DNA of 64,000 nt from Ramlibacter sp. WS9 (GCF_003797765.1 NZ_RKMB01000005.1:220702-284701); one strand, 5' to 3'; counted from the stretch's first letter, positions 9,435 through 18,526 are shown. Numbers and translations are program-made. The notes: a model not told the origin generated them from the sequence alone.

Positions 9435-10895
9435 TCAGCGTCCCGCGGTGGCAACCGCCATCTTCGCGCCGACCAGGTTCAGTGCGTCGGTGTAGGTGAC
9501 GAACTTGCCGCCCGACTTGGCCGCATGGGCCTCGGCATCCTTCTTCAGCAGGAAGGGCGCGGCAACAGGACCTTTGGGCCCCGACTCAATCGCGTAGAAG
9601 GCCTTGTCGGCGAATACCTTGATGCCCAGTTCCTTGTCGAACACATAGGCCACCGCGACCTTCTTTTTCTCGCTCTCGTACTGGCGGATGCCGGCGAGCA
9701 GGCAGGTCGGCGAGCTCACGGGCACGATCTCACCGCCGGCCAGCCAGATCTCGCCGGCTTCCTTCGGCCGCGTCACGGCGGTCTTGCAGATCGGGTCCCT
9801 GCCGGCGATGTCGTAGTTGGCCAGCGTCTGCTTCTGCGAGTCGTAGTCCTGGCCGCGCTCCTTGAAGGCCTGGCGCACATAGCTCTCGTTGACCCAGGCG
9901 TTCATGTCGAACTCCTTCACGCGGCCCAGCTTGTTCAGCACGCCGTAGGCCGTCTTGATGGTGTCCAGCCAGCGCGGCTTGATGCTCGGGTCCAGCGTGT
10001 GGATGCCGCCCGGGCCGAGGAAGATGTAGACCACTTCCTTTTCGATCTTGGTCCACTCCTCGATCTTGGTGGCCGCGAGCTTCGGGTCCTTGCGCACCCA
10101 GTCGTTGGCTTCCATCAGTGCCTTGACGTAGGCGACCACGGCCTCCGGATACTTGTCGGCGAAGTCCTTGCGGACCACCACGCCGTGGAAGGTTGGGATC
10201 TTGGTCTGCGCCCCGTCGAAGATCTTGCGCGCGAAGCCGCGGTAGGGCAGCAGCTCGGCGAAGGGCACGAAGTCGCCGTGGCCGTCGATCTTCTTTTCCT
10301 GCAGGTTGGTGGTGCCGACTTCCGGGCTCTGGCTCACCAGGCTCCAGAAGTCGTCCTTCCAGCCGCGCTCCTGCATGGCCTGCAGCATCATGCCGTGGGC
10401 TGCCGAGCCGAAGGGCACGGAGACGTTCTTGCCTTTCAGGTCGGCCAGTTCGTAGTACGGGCTGTCCTTGTGCACCACCACGCCGTTGCCGGCGCCGAAC
10501 GCGTTGTAGGCAATGATGGCGACGAGCTGCGTTTCATTGCCCTTGTTGCTCTGGCCGGTCGCGCCGTTCACCAGCAGCGGGTAGTCGCCCATCATGCCGA
10601 TCTGCAGCTTGTTGGCGACCATGCCGTTGGTGACGGGCGGCCCGGAGGTGAAGTTCTGCCAGTCGAGCTTCCACTCGATGTTGGCGTACTTGCCGGTCTT
10701 GGGCAAGTGCTTCTCCAGCAGCTTGAGCTCCTTGATCACGATGCCGCCGGTGGCGGTGTTAGTGGTCGTGTTCTGCGTGCCGATGCCGATCGTCACGACC
10801 TGCTTGTCGGCTGCCTGCGCCAGGCCCGGCAGCAGGGCGAGGGCGAGGGCGAAGGCCAGGGGCGCTAACTTGGCTTGAATAAACGACGTCATCAT
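9435..10895 (-). CDS. ABC substrate-binding protein with a C-terminal NosL-like domain
   Basis: 486 residues, longer than the roughly 330-residue SsuA/TauA proteins. A signal peptide ends at AQA (about residue 29). Residues 30-350 are a type-II periplasmic binding fold of the nitrate/sulfonate group (GGIVIKELKLLEKHLP, GDYPLLVNGATG, VPFGSAAHGMMLQAM). From about residue 385 the pattern (TCLLAG, a beta segment, FADKAFYAIESGP, AAPFLLKKDAEAHA, GGKFVTYTDAL) resembles NosL, a copper-handling accessory protein. The first gene of the transporter block, it lies 55 bp after fdxA. The ligand is not identifiable, and the NosL assignment is by pattern only. Confidence 0.82.
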   Translation of the reverse strand: MMTSFIQAKLAPLAFALALALLPGLAQAADKQVVTIGIGTQNTTTNTATGGIVIKELKLLEKHLPKTGKYANIEWKLDWQNFTSGPPVTNGMVANKLQIGMMGDYPLLVNGATGQSNKGNETQLVAIIAYNAFGAGNGVVVHKDSPYYELADLKGKNVSVPFGSAAHGMMLQAMQERGWKDDFWSLVSQSPEVGTTNLQEKKIDGHGDFVPFAELLPYRGFARKIFDGAQTKIPTFHGVVVRKDFADKYPEAVVAYVKALMEANDWVRKDPKLAATKIEEWTKIEKEVVYIFLGPGGIHTLDPSIKPRWLDTIKTAYGVLNKLGRVKEFDMNAWVNESYVRQAFKERGQDYDSQKQTLANYDIAGRDPICKTAVTRPKEAGEIWLAGGEIVPVSSPTCLLAGIRQYESEKKKVAVAYVFDKELGIKVFADKAFYAIESGPKGPVAAPFLLKKDAEAHAAKSGGKFVTYTDALNLVGAKMAVATAGR

Positions 10896-10950
10896 GATCT
10901 CCAGGCTGGTTTCACAAATCTTCCGAAGGGCGATGCAAGTTCGGTACCAC

Positions 10951-11280
10951 TTAAGCGTTCTCGCTGAGCAGGGCGCGCTTGTCCTGGCGCTGCGCCCAGG
11001 CGTCGGCGTCCGGCAGGGGCTCGCGCGATTGGCTGATCACCGGCCACCTGGCCGAGAGCTGCGCGTTGAGCGCGATGTACTCATGCTGATCGGCGGGCAG
11101 GTCCGCTTCTTCGAGGATGGCTTCGACCGGGCATTCCGGGATGCAGACGCCGCAGTCAATGCACACGGCCGGGTCGATCACCAGGAAGTTCGGGCCTTCG
11201 TGGAAGCAATCGACCGGACAGACGGCGACGCAGTCGGTGTACTTGCATGAGATGCAGGCTTGCGTGACGACGTGGGTCAT
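10951..11280 (-). CDS. fdxA: 7Fe ferredoxin, FdxA type
   Basis: 109 residues. The N-terminus [19 protein letters not shown] with CPVDCFHEG gives the 3Fe-4S/4Fe-4S cysteine pattern (C-x7-C-x3-CP), and [16 protein letters not shown] provides the second cluster. The C-terminal tail matches FdxA. It overlaps the HEAT-repeat stop by 4 nt. It is the second ferredoxin in the operon and a likely electron carrier between Fpr and the AprA-like flavoprotein complex. Confidence 0.93.
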   Translation of the reverse strand: MTHVVTQACISCKYTDCVAVCPVDCFHEGPNFLVIDPAVCIDCGVCIPECPVEAILEEADLPADQHEYIALNAQLSARWPVISQSREPLPDADAWAQRQDKRALLSENA

Positions 11281-12245
11281 ACCGGCTCTCCGTTCATCTG
11301 CATGCTGGTGAGAGCGAGCTTGGCCAGCTTGCGCACGTCGGGGTCGCTGTCTTGCAGCGCGCGTTCCAGGTGCGTGATGGCGCGGGCGTCGGCGATCTCG
11401 CCCAAGGCGATGACAGCTTCCTTGCGCAAATTGCTGACGGGGTGTTGCAAAGCCTCGCACAGCGCGGGTACCGCGGGCCGGGCCTTGAGCTTGCCCAGGC
11501 TGCGCGCCGACTTGACGCGAACCTGCCAGTACTCGTCTTCCATCGCCTGCACCAGGTCCTGCACTCCGAGCGCCGAGCCGAGCTTGCCGAACGTGGTGGC
11601 CGCTTCCTCGCGGACCTGCCACGCCGGGTCGGCCAGGGCGTGGCTCAGGGCGAGATGGACGCTGACGTCGGCCGATTCCCCGGCAAACCCCAGGGCGCCG
11701 ACCGCGACGCGGCGTACCTCGGCCTCTTCGTCATGCGCGGCGGCTTGCGTCAATGCGCCGATGGCTTGTGGGCGCTTGAGGTAGCCCAGCACGCCGACGG
11801 CTTCGCGGCGCACTGCCGCGTCCTTGTCTTGCAGTGCGGCCATCGCCGGCTCGAAGGCCTCGGGCACGCGCAAGGCCTTGACCGCTCGCAGTGCCGCGGC
11901 TTTCACGCCACTGTCGGCGTCGCTCAAATAGGGCAGAAGAGTGGCGGCCGAACCGGCGAGTTTCAACTCTCCCAAGGTCAGGGCGACGGCTTCGCGCACG
12001 GCGGCATCGCTGTCCTTGAGCAGCGGGACGAGCTCACGCAGCACTTCCGGCTCTTCGAATCCTTCCAGCGCCTTGGCGGCTTCCAGCCTCACTTGCGCAT
12101 CGGGGTCGCGCAGGGCGGCTGTGAGCAGCGGCGCGACATCGTCTTCTTCATCGGTGTAGGGCAGGTCGATCACGGCGACACGGCGCACGCCGGCGTCGGG
12201 GCTGCGCAGCCGGTCGTGGATGGTGGCGGGGACGGCGATACTCAT
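11277..12245 (-). CDS. HEAT-repeat (PBS-lyase type) protein
   Basis: 322 residues made almost entirely of about ten HEAT/PBS-lyase repeats of roughly 31 residues. Typical lines are [48 protein letters not shown] and [14 protein letters not shown]. No catalytic motif, signal peptide or membrane segment is seen, so it is probably a cytoplasmic scaffold. It sits 7 bp after the AprB-like ferredoxin and overlaps fdxA by 4 nt. Its position between two ferredoxins suggests it docks or assembles the redox complex. That role is inference. Confidence 0.88.
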   Translation of the reverse strand: MSIAVPATIHDRLRSPDAGVRRVAVIDLPYTDEEDDVAPLLTAALRDPDAQVRLEAAKALEGFEEPEVLRELVPLLKDSDAAVREAVALTLGELKLAGSAATLLPYLSDADSGVKAAALRAVKALRVPEAFEPAMAALQDKDAAVRREAVGVLGYLKRPQAIGALTQAAAHDEEAEVRRVAVGALGFAGESADVSVHLALSHALADPAWQVREEAATTFGKLGSALGVQDLVQAMEDEYWQVRVKSARSLGKLKARPAVPALCEALQHPVSNLRKEAVIALGEIADARAITHLERALQDSDPDVRKLAKLALTSMQMNGEPV

Positions 12246-12252
12246 TTCGCCC

Positions 12253-12486
12253 TCACCGGACCAGGTACGGAATGTTCACGTGCACCGCGCCGGTGGGGCA
12301 GTCCTTTTCGCAGGGCATGCAGTACCAGCATTCGTCGAACTTCATGAAGGCCTTGTTCTTGACGAAGTCGATGGCGAGCACGTCGAGCGGGCAGACGTCC
12401 ACGCAGACGGTGCAACCCTTGTCGGCGATGCACTTGTCCTCGTCGACCACGACAGGGGCCTGGGTTCGGGTGATGGCGATGGTCAT
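12253..12486 (-). CDS. 2[4Fe-4S] ferredoxin, AprB-like small subunit
   Basis: 77 residues. DEDKCIADKGCTVCVDVCPLDVL and FDECWYCMPCEKDCPTGAV carry two Cys quartets. The longer spacing before the first C-x2-C and the CWYCMPC segment recall the cluster-binding half of adenylylsulfate reductase subunit B, without AprB's C-terminal tail. The start at 12486 follows an AGGAAAAAC-type Shine-Dalgarno stretch. It lies 13 bp after the flavoprotein gene and is most likely its electron-transfer partner subunit. Confidence 0.88.
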   Translation of the reverse strand: MTIAITRTQAPVVVDEDKCIADKGCTVCVDVCPLDVLAIDFVKNKAFMKFDECWYCMPCEKDCPTGAVHVNIPYLVR

Positions 12487-12499
12487 GTGTTTTTCCTGG

Positions 12500-14230
12500 T
12501 TAGGCGGCGCGGGCGGGGGAGGCGACGCGCAGGCGCTGGTAGGCGGTCTTTTCCTGCTCGTTGAGCTCGACGACGTAAGGCTCGACGGCACGCTTGCGGA
12601 ACACGGCGTTGCCGTTGGCGTCGCTGGTGACGTTGGTGTGGCAGAACCAGTTCTCGTCGTCCTTCTCGGGGTGGTCCACGCACAGGTGGTACAGGCCCCA
12701 GCGGCTCTCGGTGCGGAAGAGTGACGCGCGCGCGGCCAGCTCGGCGCAATCGCGGATCGTGTGGGCTTCCATCGCGCGCATCAGCTCGTGCGGATCCTCG
12801 GCGACCATCGACTCCAGGTCCTCGCGGATCTCGCCGAAGCGCTGCAGGCCGATCTCCATCTTGCGGGTGACCTTGGGCGGCTGCAGGTAGTCGTTGACGA
12901 TGCGGCGGGTCTTGTATTCGACCTGGAAGGGTGTCAGGCCCTCGCTGCGCGACAGCGGCGCGGCGATGCGCTCGCGCTCGGCCTGCACCTTGTTCGCGTC
13001 GATGCGCGGCGCCTCGGTGCCCGACACATAGTCCGCCGCGTTCTCGCCGCAGAACTTGCCGTAGACAAACGCGCCCAGCATGTAGTTGTGCGGAATGCTG
13101 GCGCAGTCGCCGGCCGCGTACAGGCCCGGGATCGAGCACTCGCCCTTCTCGTTGGTCCAGATGCCCGAGGCGCTGTGGCCCGAGCAGAAGCCGATCTCCG
13201 AGATGTGCATCTCGATCATGCTCTTGCGGTAGTCGGTGCCACGGCCCTCGTGGAAGCGCCCGCGGCTGGGGCGCTCGTTGGTGTGCAGGATGTGCTCGAT
13301 CTCGCTGATCGTCTCCTCGGCCAGGTGGTCCAGCTTGAGGAACACCGGGCCCTTGCCGCCTTCGAGTTCGTTGAAGAACTCCATCATCATCTGGCCGCTC
13401 CAGTAATCGCACTCGATAAAGCGCTGGCCGGCGTTGTTGGAGGTGTAGCCGCCGAACGGGCCAGTGACGTAGGCGCAGGCGGGGCCGTTGTAGTCCTTGA
13501 TCAGCGGGTTGATCTGGAAGCATTCCAGGTTGGTGAGTTCGGCGCCCGCGTGATAGGCCATCACATGCCCCTCGCCGCAGTTGGTCGGGTTTTCGTAGGT
13601 GCCGAACAGGTAGCCCGAAGCCGGTAAGCCCAGGCGCCCGGCGGCACCGGTGCAGATGACGACGGCCTTTGCCTTGATGACGTAGAAGTCGGCGGTGCGG
13701 CAGTCGAAGCCCATCACGCCGGTGATTTCGCCCGACGGCCCGGTGAGCAGACGCGTGGCAACCACGCGATTGGTGATTTCGACGCGCGCGCGTTTGAGCT
13801 GGCGGTACAGCACGCGCTTCATGTGATGGCCTTCCGGCATGGGCAGCACGTAGCTGCCCAGGTGGTGCACCTTGCGCACCGCGTAGTCGCCGGTTTCGTC
13901 CTTCTCGAACTTCACGCCCCAGCGGTCCAGCTCTTCGATCATCCCGAAGCTGTTGCTGGCGTAGGCGTACACGCCCTTCTGGTCGACGATGCCGTCGTTG
14001 GCAACGGTGATCTCCTTGGTGTACTGCTCGGGGGTGGCGTGGCCGGGGATGACGGCGTTGTTCAGGCCGTCCATGCCCATCGAGATGGCGCCGCTTCTCT
14101 TGACGTTGGCCTTGTCCAGCAGCAGCACCCGCAGCTTCGGATTTTTCTCCTTGGCCTTCACCGCGGCCATGGGCCCGCCGGTGCCACCGCCGACGACGAC
14201 GATGTCGTATTCGAGTTCGATCGTGTTCAT
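12500..14230 (-). CDS. AprA/FrdA-like flavoprotein subunit
   Basis: 576 residues. An FAD Rossmann motif VVVGGGTGGPMAAVKAKE lies at about residues 10-27. The flavin-contact segment KRSGAISMGMDGLN and the NCGEGHVMAYHAGAELTN and GLYAAGDCASIPHNYMLGAFVYG motifs place it in the fumarate reductase/adenylylsulfate reductase alpha family. It is closer in pattern to AprA (SGAISMGM, no covalent-FAD His region) than to SdhA. The ATG at 14230 follows AGGAAGG. Next to an AprB-like ferredoxin it forms a two-subunit oxidoreductase. APS reductase activity is unlikely to be the whole story because no sat, apr-hdr or dsr genes are near. The substrate is unknown. Confidence 0.82.
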   Translation of the reverse strand: MNTIELEYDIVVVGGGTGGPMAAVKAKEKNPKLRVLLLDKANVKRSGAISMGMDGLNNAVIPGHATPEQYTKEITVANDGIVDQKGVYAYASNSFGMIEELDRWGVKFEKDETGDYAVRKVHHLGSYVLPMPEGHHMKRVLYRQLKRARVEITNRVVATRLLTGPSGEITGVMGFDCRTADFYVIKAKAVVICTGAAGRLGLPASGYLFGTYENPTNCGEGHVMAYHAGAELTNLECFQINPLIKDYNGPACAYVTGPFGGYTSNNAGQRFIECDYWSGQMMMEFFNELEGGKGPVFLKLDHLAEETISEIEHILHTNERPSRGRFHEGRGTDYRKSMIEMHISEIGFCSGHSASGIWTNEKGECSIPGLYAAGDCASIPHNYMLGAFVYGKFCGENAADYVSGTEAPRIDANKVQAERERIAAPLSRSEGLTPFQVEYKTRRIVNDYLQPPKVTRKMEIGLQRFGEIREDLESMVAEDPHELMRAMEAHTIRDCAELAARASLFRTESRWGLYHLCVDHPEKDDENWFCHTNVTSDANGNAVFRKRAVEPYVVELNEQEKTAYQRLRVASPARAA

Positions 14231-14247
14231 GCCTGCCTTCCTGGGGT

Positions 14248-15063
14248 TCAAAGAGGTTGGACGGGCACGCGGTCGACTCTTACCTTGTACTGGAACGCGT
14301 CGCCGCGGTAGTACAGGTGCTCGTAGTCGATCGGCATGCCGTCCGATGTGTGGGTGGTGCGCTCGATCACGAGCACAGGCGAGCCTTCCTCGACCTTCAG
14401 TTGCGCCGCGAGGTTTTCGTCGGCCAGCGTCGAGCCGATCTGCAGGTCGGCGTGGCCGAGCGAGAGGCCGTAGTCGTTCTCGAGAATGGCAAACACGTCG
14501 CGCGAGGCCAGATCTTCCTTGGCGAGCTTCATGCCGACGTGCGTGGGCACATAGGTGATGTCGAGCGAGATCGGCTCCCTATTCAGGAAGCGCACGCGCT
14601 GCAGTTCGGTGACTTTGGCGCGCTTGGGCAGCTTCAATTTTTCCTGCACCTGGGGCGTGGGCTTGATGTGGCGGATGGAAACGACGCGCGCGAAGGTTTC
14701 GTAGCCCATCTGCCGCATGGCTTCGCCGAAGCCCTGCAGCCGACCCAAGTCCTGGAAAGCCTTGGGCTTGGAGACGAAGGTGCCCTTGCCGTGGATGCGG
14801 AAGATCAGGCCCTCGTTCTGCAGATCATTGAGCGCCTGGCGCACCGTGATGCGGCTGACGCCGAACGCAGCCATCATTTCGCTCTCCGAAGGCATCTGTT
14901 CGTGCGGCTGGTAAGTGCCGTCGAGCACGCGAGAGCGCAGCACTTCCTTGATCTGCTCGTACAGCGGCGCGGGGGCCAGGGCCTGCAGGTCCGTCGTCGG
15001 CGTGGACGCCTGTGCGTGGGTGGCGACGGCCCTCAGGCCGCCAAAAACTCGCTTGCTGGTCAT
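14248..15063 (-). CDS. GntR-family (HutC/UTRA) regulator
   Basis: 271 residues. An N-terminal winged helix (LYEQIKEVLRSRVL, MPSESEMMAAFGVSRITVRQALNDL, GKGTFVSK, about residues 33-98) is followed by a UTRA ligand-binding domain (about 118-260, VTELQRVRFLNREPISLD, GSPVLVIERTTHTSDGMP). HutC-type members are usually repressors released by a small effector. It is the promoter-proximal gene of the sulfur operon, 17 bp ahead of the flavoprotein. An inverted repeat lies directly upstream of it. Confidence 0.92.
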   Translation of the reverse strand: MTSKRVFGGLRAVATHAQASTPTTDLQALAPAPLYEQIKEVLRSRVLDGTYQPHEQMPSESEMMAAFGVSRITVRQALNDLQNEGLIFRIHGKGTFVSKPKAFQDLGRLQGFGEAMRQMGYETFARVVSIRHIKPTPQVQEKLKLPKRAKVTELQRVRFLNREPISLDITYVPTHVGMKLAKEDLASRDVFAILENDYGLSLGHADLQIGSTLADENLAAQLKVEEGSPVLVIERTTHTSDGMPIDYEHLYYRGDAFQYKVRVDRVPVQPL

Positions 15064-15072
15064 GGCTGGGCT

Positions 15073-15090
15073 AACTCGTTATGACAAGTT
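15073..15090 (-). promoter_or_regulatory. Probable GntR operator
   Basis: AACTCGT-TATG-ACAAGTT is an 18-bp inverted repeat with one mismatch between its 7-bp arms, ending 10 bp upstream of the GntR-type gene. The ACTTGT/ACAAGT half-site with a 4-bp centre resembles HutC-subfamily operators. At this position it would block transcription of gntR and the whole operon. Binding is inferred. Confidence 0.55.
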
Positions 15091-15226
15091 ATGCTGAGCA
15101 AGACGTGTGCCAGCCGAAACGAACGAGGACCGACGATTTGGACCTGGATCGGTGCGCTACTCAGCGCAGCTCGTGGATCGAATGGTGCGGGCTGAACGCT
15201 TGTGGTGCGAAGGCGCGTGAAATAGA

Positions 15227-15258
15227 AAGGGCGCTGCTGAATATCCAGCAGCGCCCTT
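15227..15258 (-). terminator. Intrinsic terminator after hom
   Basis: Perfect 13-bp arms (AAGGGCGCTGCTG, 15227-15239, and CAGCAGCGCCCTT, 15246-15258) enclose a 6-base loop. On the minus strand the hairpin is followed by a U-rich run (TTTCTATTT). It lies about 50 bp after the homoserine dehydrogenase stop. The rest of 15091-15308 shows no gene. Confidence 0.85.
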
Positions 15259-15308
15259 GTTGTGTTCGCAGCAGAGCTGCTGCGTATCGGGCAGCCGCGG
15301 TCAGGCGT

Positions 15309-16616
15309 TCAGGCGACCAGGTCCTCTACCCGCAAACGAGCCGGAACACCGCGCACGGAGGGGAGGTCCGCCAGAGCGCTCACCGCGGCCGCCATGCGGC
15401 CTTCCTCGGTCGGGCGCGTGAGCAGCACCGCCTCGCTTGCGCTTGCCGTGTACTTCTCGACTTCAATGTCGTGGATGGCGAGTGCACGCAATATCTCAGG
15501 CGCGGCCGACGGCGTGGCCAGCGAAATCCGCAGGTAGTGGCGCAGGCGCAGCGACGCCATCGGGGCGATGCGCTGAGCCCCCGTCTGTTCATGGAATCCC
15601 AGCGGCGGCACGCAAGGCGGAAAACCTGAGTCGCGCGCACGCGCCAGGTCCACGAGATCGGCCACGACGGCCGATGCCGTTTCACGCGAGCCGGCGCCGG
15701 CGCCGTAGTGCATCGTCACGCCGGACGCATTGCCGTTGACGAGAATGGCGTTCATGCGGCCGTCGACATGCGCGAGCAGCGCATTCGACGGTATGAGAGC
15801 GGGATGCACGTACAGCTGCAGGCCACGGCTGCTCCTGCGGGCCACCGCCAGCAGCTTGATCGTGTAGCCCAGCCGTGCGGCGTGCTTGAAGTCGGCAGCC
15901 TGAACATGGCGGACGCCTTCCACGTGGATGTCGCCCAAGCGCGGCCCGCCGCCGAACGCGATGGCCGCGAGCAATGCCAGCTTGTGCGCGGCATCCCCGC
16001 CATCCACGTCCAGCGCCGGGTCGGCCTCGGCGTACCCCAGGGCCTGCGCGTCGGCCAGGGCTTCCTCGTAGCTGCGGCCCCGGTCGCGCATCTCCGTCAA
16101 CACGTAGTTGGAAGTGCCGTTCACGATACCGGCGAGCCATTCGATCTCGTTCGCCGCCAGCCCTTCGCGCAGGGCCTTGACGATGGGGATGCTGACGGCG
16201 ACCGCGCCTTCGAAATGGACCGATACGCCGCGTTCGCGCGCCGCCCCGAAGATCTCGTCGCCGTGCAGCGCGAGCAGCGCCTTGTTGGCCGTTACGACGT
16301 GCTTGCCGTGTGCGATTGCGGCCAGCACGTGTTCCCGGGCCGCTGTGGTGCCACCGATGGCCTCCACCACGACGTCGACCGCCGGGTGCTGCACCAGGTC
16401 CCGGGCGTCGGCCAGCACTTCAATTTCCGGACTCACCGCCTCACGTGCACGGGCCGGCGTGCGGGTGGCGATCATGGCCAGCTCGATGGCGCGTCCGGCG
16501 CGGGCCGCAATGGTGGCACGATTGCCCGTGAGGACCGAGTGGGTGCCCGAGCCGACGACGCCGAAGCCGAGCAGGCCGACGCGAAGCGCGTTGCGATGGG
16601 GGGAGGGAAGCTGCAT
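15309..16616 (-). CDS. hom: Homoserine dehydrogenase
   Basis: 435 residues. An NAD(P) domain starts with GLLGFGVVGSGTHSVL, then the catalytic region (EAIGGTTAAREHVLAAIA, VTANKALLALHG, GIVNGTSNYVLTEM, ALGYAEADPALDVDGGDAAHKLALLA with the active-site Glu/Asp/Lys). A C-terminal ACT domain (about residues 350-430) suggests feedback control by threonine. The enzyme reduces aspartate semialdehyde to homoserine. The ATG at 16616 was chosen because homology begins just after it. No thrC or other pathway gene is adjacent, so this may be an additional copy. Confidence 0.88.
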   Translation of the reverse strand: MQLPSPHRNALRVGLLGFGVVGSGTHSVLTGNRATIAARAGRAIELAMIATRTPARAREAVSPEIEVLADARDLVQHPAVDVVVEAIGGTTAAREHVLAAIAHGKHVVTANKALLALHGDEIFGAARERGVSVHFEGAVAVSIPIVKALREGLAANEIEWLAGIVNGTSNYVLTEMRDRGRSYEEALADAQALGYAEADPALDVDGGDAAHKLALLAAIAFGGGPRLGDIHVEGVRHVQAADFKHAARLGYTIKLLAVARRSSRGLQLYVHPALIPSNALLAHVDGRMNAILVNGNASGVTMHYGAGAGSRETASAVVADLVDLARARDSGFPPCVPPLGFHEQTGAQRIAPMASLRLRHYLRISLATPSAAPEILRALAIHDIEVEKYTASASEAVLLTRPTEEGRMAAAVSALADLPSVRGVPARLRVEDLVA

Positions 16617-16698
16617 TCTCGTTTTCTCCGTGGGTGGCCGTTGCGGCCCGGAGAAAACATCCAACCCCGGCCGTTCTGGCGGGGTGGGGTGGGATGCG

Positions 16699-16812
16699 CT
16701 AAGAGAGGAACGCGTTCACCACCACGCCCCAGAAGGGCATGGTAATCATCGTGATCGCGGAAAGATTCATGAAGCGCACGTGGGCAGTATAGCTGCCCAC
16801 GGCGTCACTCAT
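16699..16812 (-). CDS. 37-residue hydrophobic peptide coupled to azoR
   Basis: An ATG at 16812 shares its first base with the azoR stop (TGATG), and the frame closes with TAG at 16701-16699. The peptide is polar for about 12 residues and then hydrophobic (FMNLSAITMITMPFWGVVV), one probable membrane span with a Trp at its end. A perfect hairpin, GTGGGCAG-TATAG-CTGCCCAC (16780-16800), falls inside its coding sequence and has no U-run. I do not recognise a family. It could be a real small membrane protein or a decayed gene end. Confidence 0.4.
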   Translation of the reverse strand: MSDAVGSYTAHVRFMNLSAITMITMPFWGVVVNAFLS

Positions 16813-17462
16813 CATGCGGCCAGTTGCGCTTCGCCTTGGTTGGCGGCGACAGCGGTGTGGGTCTTGATCTCCACTTCGGCGCCGCCCAGCGCCTTGGCCT
16901 TGGCTTCATCGCCCATGGCGACGCCTTCGGCGCGCACGAAACGGATGTCGGTGATGCCCAGGAAACCGAACACCGTCTTCAGGTAGCTCTCCTGGTGGTC
17001 CAGGCCGGCCATCGCCGGGTTGGTGGAATACACGCCGCCGCGGGTCGACGCGATGATCACGGTCTTGCCCACAGCTAGACCCTTGGGGCCGGTGGCGGTG
17101 TAGGTAAACGTCCGGCCGGCTTGCGCGATGCGGTCGATCCAGGCCTTCAGCTGAGTCGGCACGGAGAAGTTGTACATGGGCGCGCCCACGACGATCACGT
17201 CGGCCGCCAGGAACTGCGTCACCAGCTTCTCGGAGATTTCGTTCTCACGGCGCTGCACGTCCGACAGGCCACCGGCATTGGGACCGGTGCGAAAGCCCAG
17301 CGAATCGATGTTCAGGTGGCTCGGCGCGTCCTTGGCCAGGTCGAGGTATTCGACCTTGGTATGGGGATGGGTGGCACGCCATTGGGCGACGGTGCGCTCG
17401 GTCAGTTGGCGGGAAACCGAGTTGCCGGCGAGGGGACTGGAATCGATGTGAAGCAGCTTCAT
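16812..17462 (-). CDS. azoR: FMN-dependent NADH-azoreductase
   Basis: 216 residues. It starts [21 protein letters not shown], with the flavodoxin-like phosphate-binding loop [34 protein letters not shown] and TRGGVYS are AzoR flavin-binding motifs. AzoR reduces quinones and azo dyes with NADH in the cytoplasm. The start at 17462 fits the family; upstream codons in frame have no homology. It is divergent from a LysR regulator and likely under its control. Confidence 0.93.
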   Translation of the reverse strand: MKLLHIDSSPLAGNSVSRQLTERTVAQWRATHPHTKVEYLDLAKDAPSHLNIDSLGFRTGPNAGGLSDVQRRENEISEKLVTQFLAADVIVVGAPMYNFSVPTQLKAWIDRIAQAGRTFTYTATGPKGLAVGKTVIIASTRGGVYSTNPAMAGLDHQESYLKTVFGFLGITDIRFVRAEGVAMGDEAKAKALGGAEVEIKTHTAVAANQGEAQLAA

Positions 17463-17539
17463 GGACGTTTTCTCCTGTTGGGGGGCCGGGTTTGGCCTTA
17501 GGGATAATTGTGGAGATTGATCCAATGTTTGATAAGTCG

Positions 17540-17576
17540 GCAAATTTGCGATAGATTGTTCTTCAAATAGGACAAT
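17540..17576. promoter_or_regulatory. azoR-lysR intergenic regulatory palindromes
   Basis: Two symmetric sites lie between the divergent genes. GCAAATTTGC at 17540-17549 is a perfect 10-bp palindrome. ATTGT-N12-ACAAT at 17555-17576 is a LysR-type interrupted palindrome ending 4 bp before the lysR start. This is the standard position for autoregulation and for control of azoR. Inferred from pattern only. Confidence 0.5.
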
Positions 17577-17580
17577 CGCC

Positions 17581-18495
17581 ATGCAAGACCTCAACGACAT
17601 GCTCTACTTTGCCGAGGTGGTGGACCGGGGTGGGTTCGCGGCGGCGGGCCGCTCCTTGGGCGTGCCCAAGTCCAAGCTGTCCCGGCGTGTCGCCGAGCTG
17701 GAAGCGCGGCTGGGCGTGCGCCTGCTGCAGCGGACCACACGCAAGCTGTCGTTGACGGAAGCCGGCGAAATCTTTCACCGCCACAGCACCGCAATGCGCG
17801 AAGAGGCAGATGCAGCCTCCGAAGCGGTTGCGCAAGTGCAGTCCGAACCGCGCGGCACGATCCGCGTCGTTTGTCCCGTCACGCTGGCGCAGACCACGGT
17901 GGGCCCGCTGATCCCGCTGTTCCTGGAGAAGCACCCGCAGGTGCGCGTCGAGATGGAGGTGAACAACCGAGTGGTCGACCTCGTGCAGGACGGCATTGAC
18001 GTCGCGTTGCGCGTGCGGCCGACGGTTGAAGACAGCGGCAGCCTGATCGTGAAGAACCTGGGCATGACGCAGGGGCTGCTCGTGGCCAGCCCCGCACAGC
18101 TCCAGCGTGAAGGGCGGCCGCAAGGTCCCGAAGACTTGTCCCAGCTCAAGACACTGGCCATGTCCGCAACGGACGGCAAGGCCTTCTGGAAGCTGGCGGG
18201 CCCGAACGGGCGCGAGCATGACTTCCCGCACCGGCCGGTCTACACGGCGGACGATCTGATGACCCTCAAGCACGCTGTGCTCAGCGGATTGGGCATCACC
18301 GTGCTGCCCGACTACATGTGCCGGCGCGAGCTTCGGCTGGGGCAACTGGAGCAGGTGCTGCCAGGCTGGGCGCCTCGCCCGGGCGTGATCCACGCCGTGT
18401 TTCCTTCGCGCCGCGGGCTGTTGCCGGCGGTGCGGCGCTTCCTGGACTTCCTGGGTGAGCATGTCACCGGCGAGGGCCTGAACTGCCCGGAGTGA
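17581..18495 (+). CDS. LysR-family regulator, divergent from azoR
   Basis: 304 residues. The N-terminal HTH spans about residues 1-60 ([44 protein letters not shown]). The effector domain has LysR substrate-binding motifs ([41 protein letters not shown]). The gene begins 118 bp from azoR on the opposite strand, so it probably activates azoR in response to a quinone or electrophile. The effector is inferred. Confidence 0.92.
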   Translation: MQDLNDMLYFAEVVDRGGFAAAGRSLGVPKSKLSRRVAELEARLGVRLLQRTTRKLSLTEAGEIFHRHSTAMREEADAASEAVAQVQSEPRGTIRVVCPVTLAQTTVGPLIPLFLEKHPQVRVEMEVNNRVVDLVQDGIDVALRVRPTVEDSGSLIVKNLGMTQGLLVASPAQLQREGRPQGPEDLSQLKTLAMSATDGKAFWKLAGPNGREHDFPHRPVYTADDLMTLKHAVLSGLGITVLPDYMCRRELRLGQLEQVLPGWAPRPGVIHAVFPSRRGLLPAVRRFLDFLGEHVTGEGLNCPE

Positions 18496-18526
18496 AAGAC
18501 TTTCGGCCCCGCGGCGACCCACTCGC

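Noticed and set aside
14230..14251. An upstream ATG for the AprA-like gene (MNPRKAG extension)
   Set aside because: The inner ATG at 14230 has an AGGAAGG site at the right distance and the family N-terminus begins there; the longer start would also overlap gntR.
15091..15308. Possible small gene between gntR and hom
   Set aside because: Only weak frames are present; the interval is explained by the hom terminator and a promoter region.
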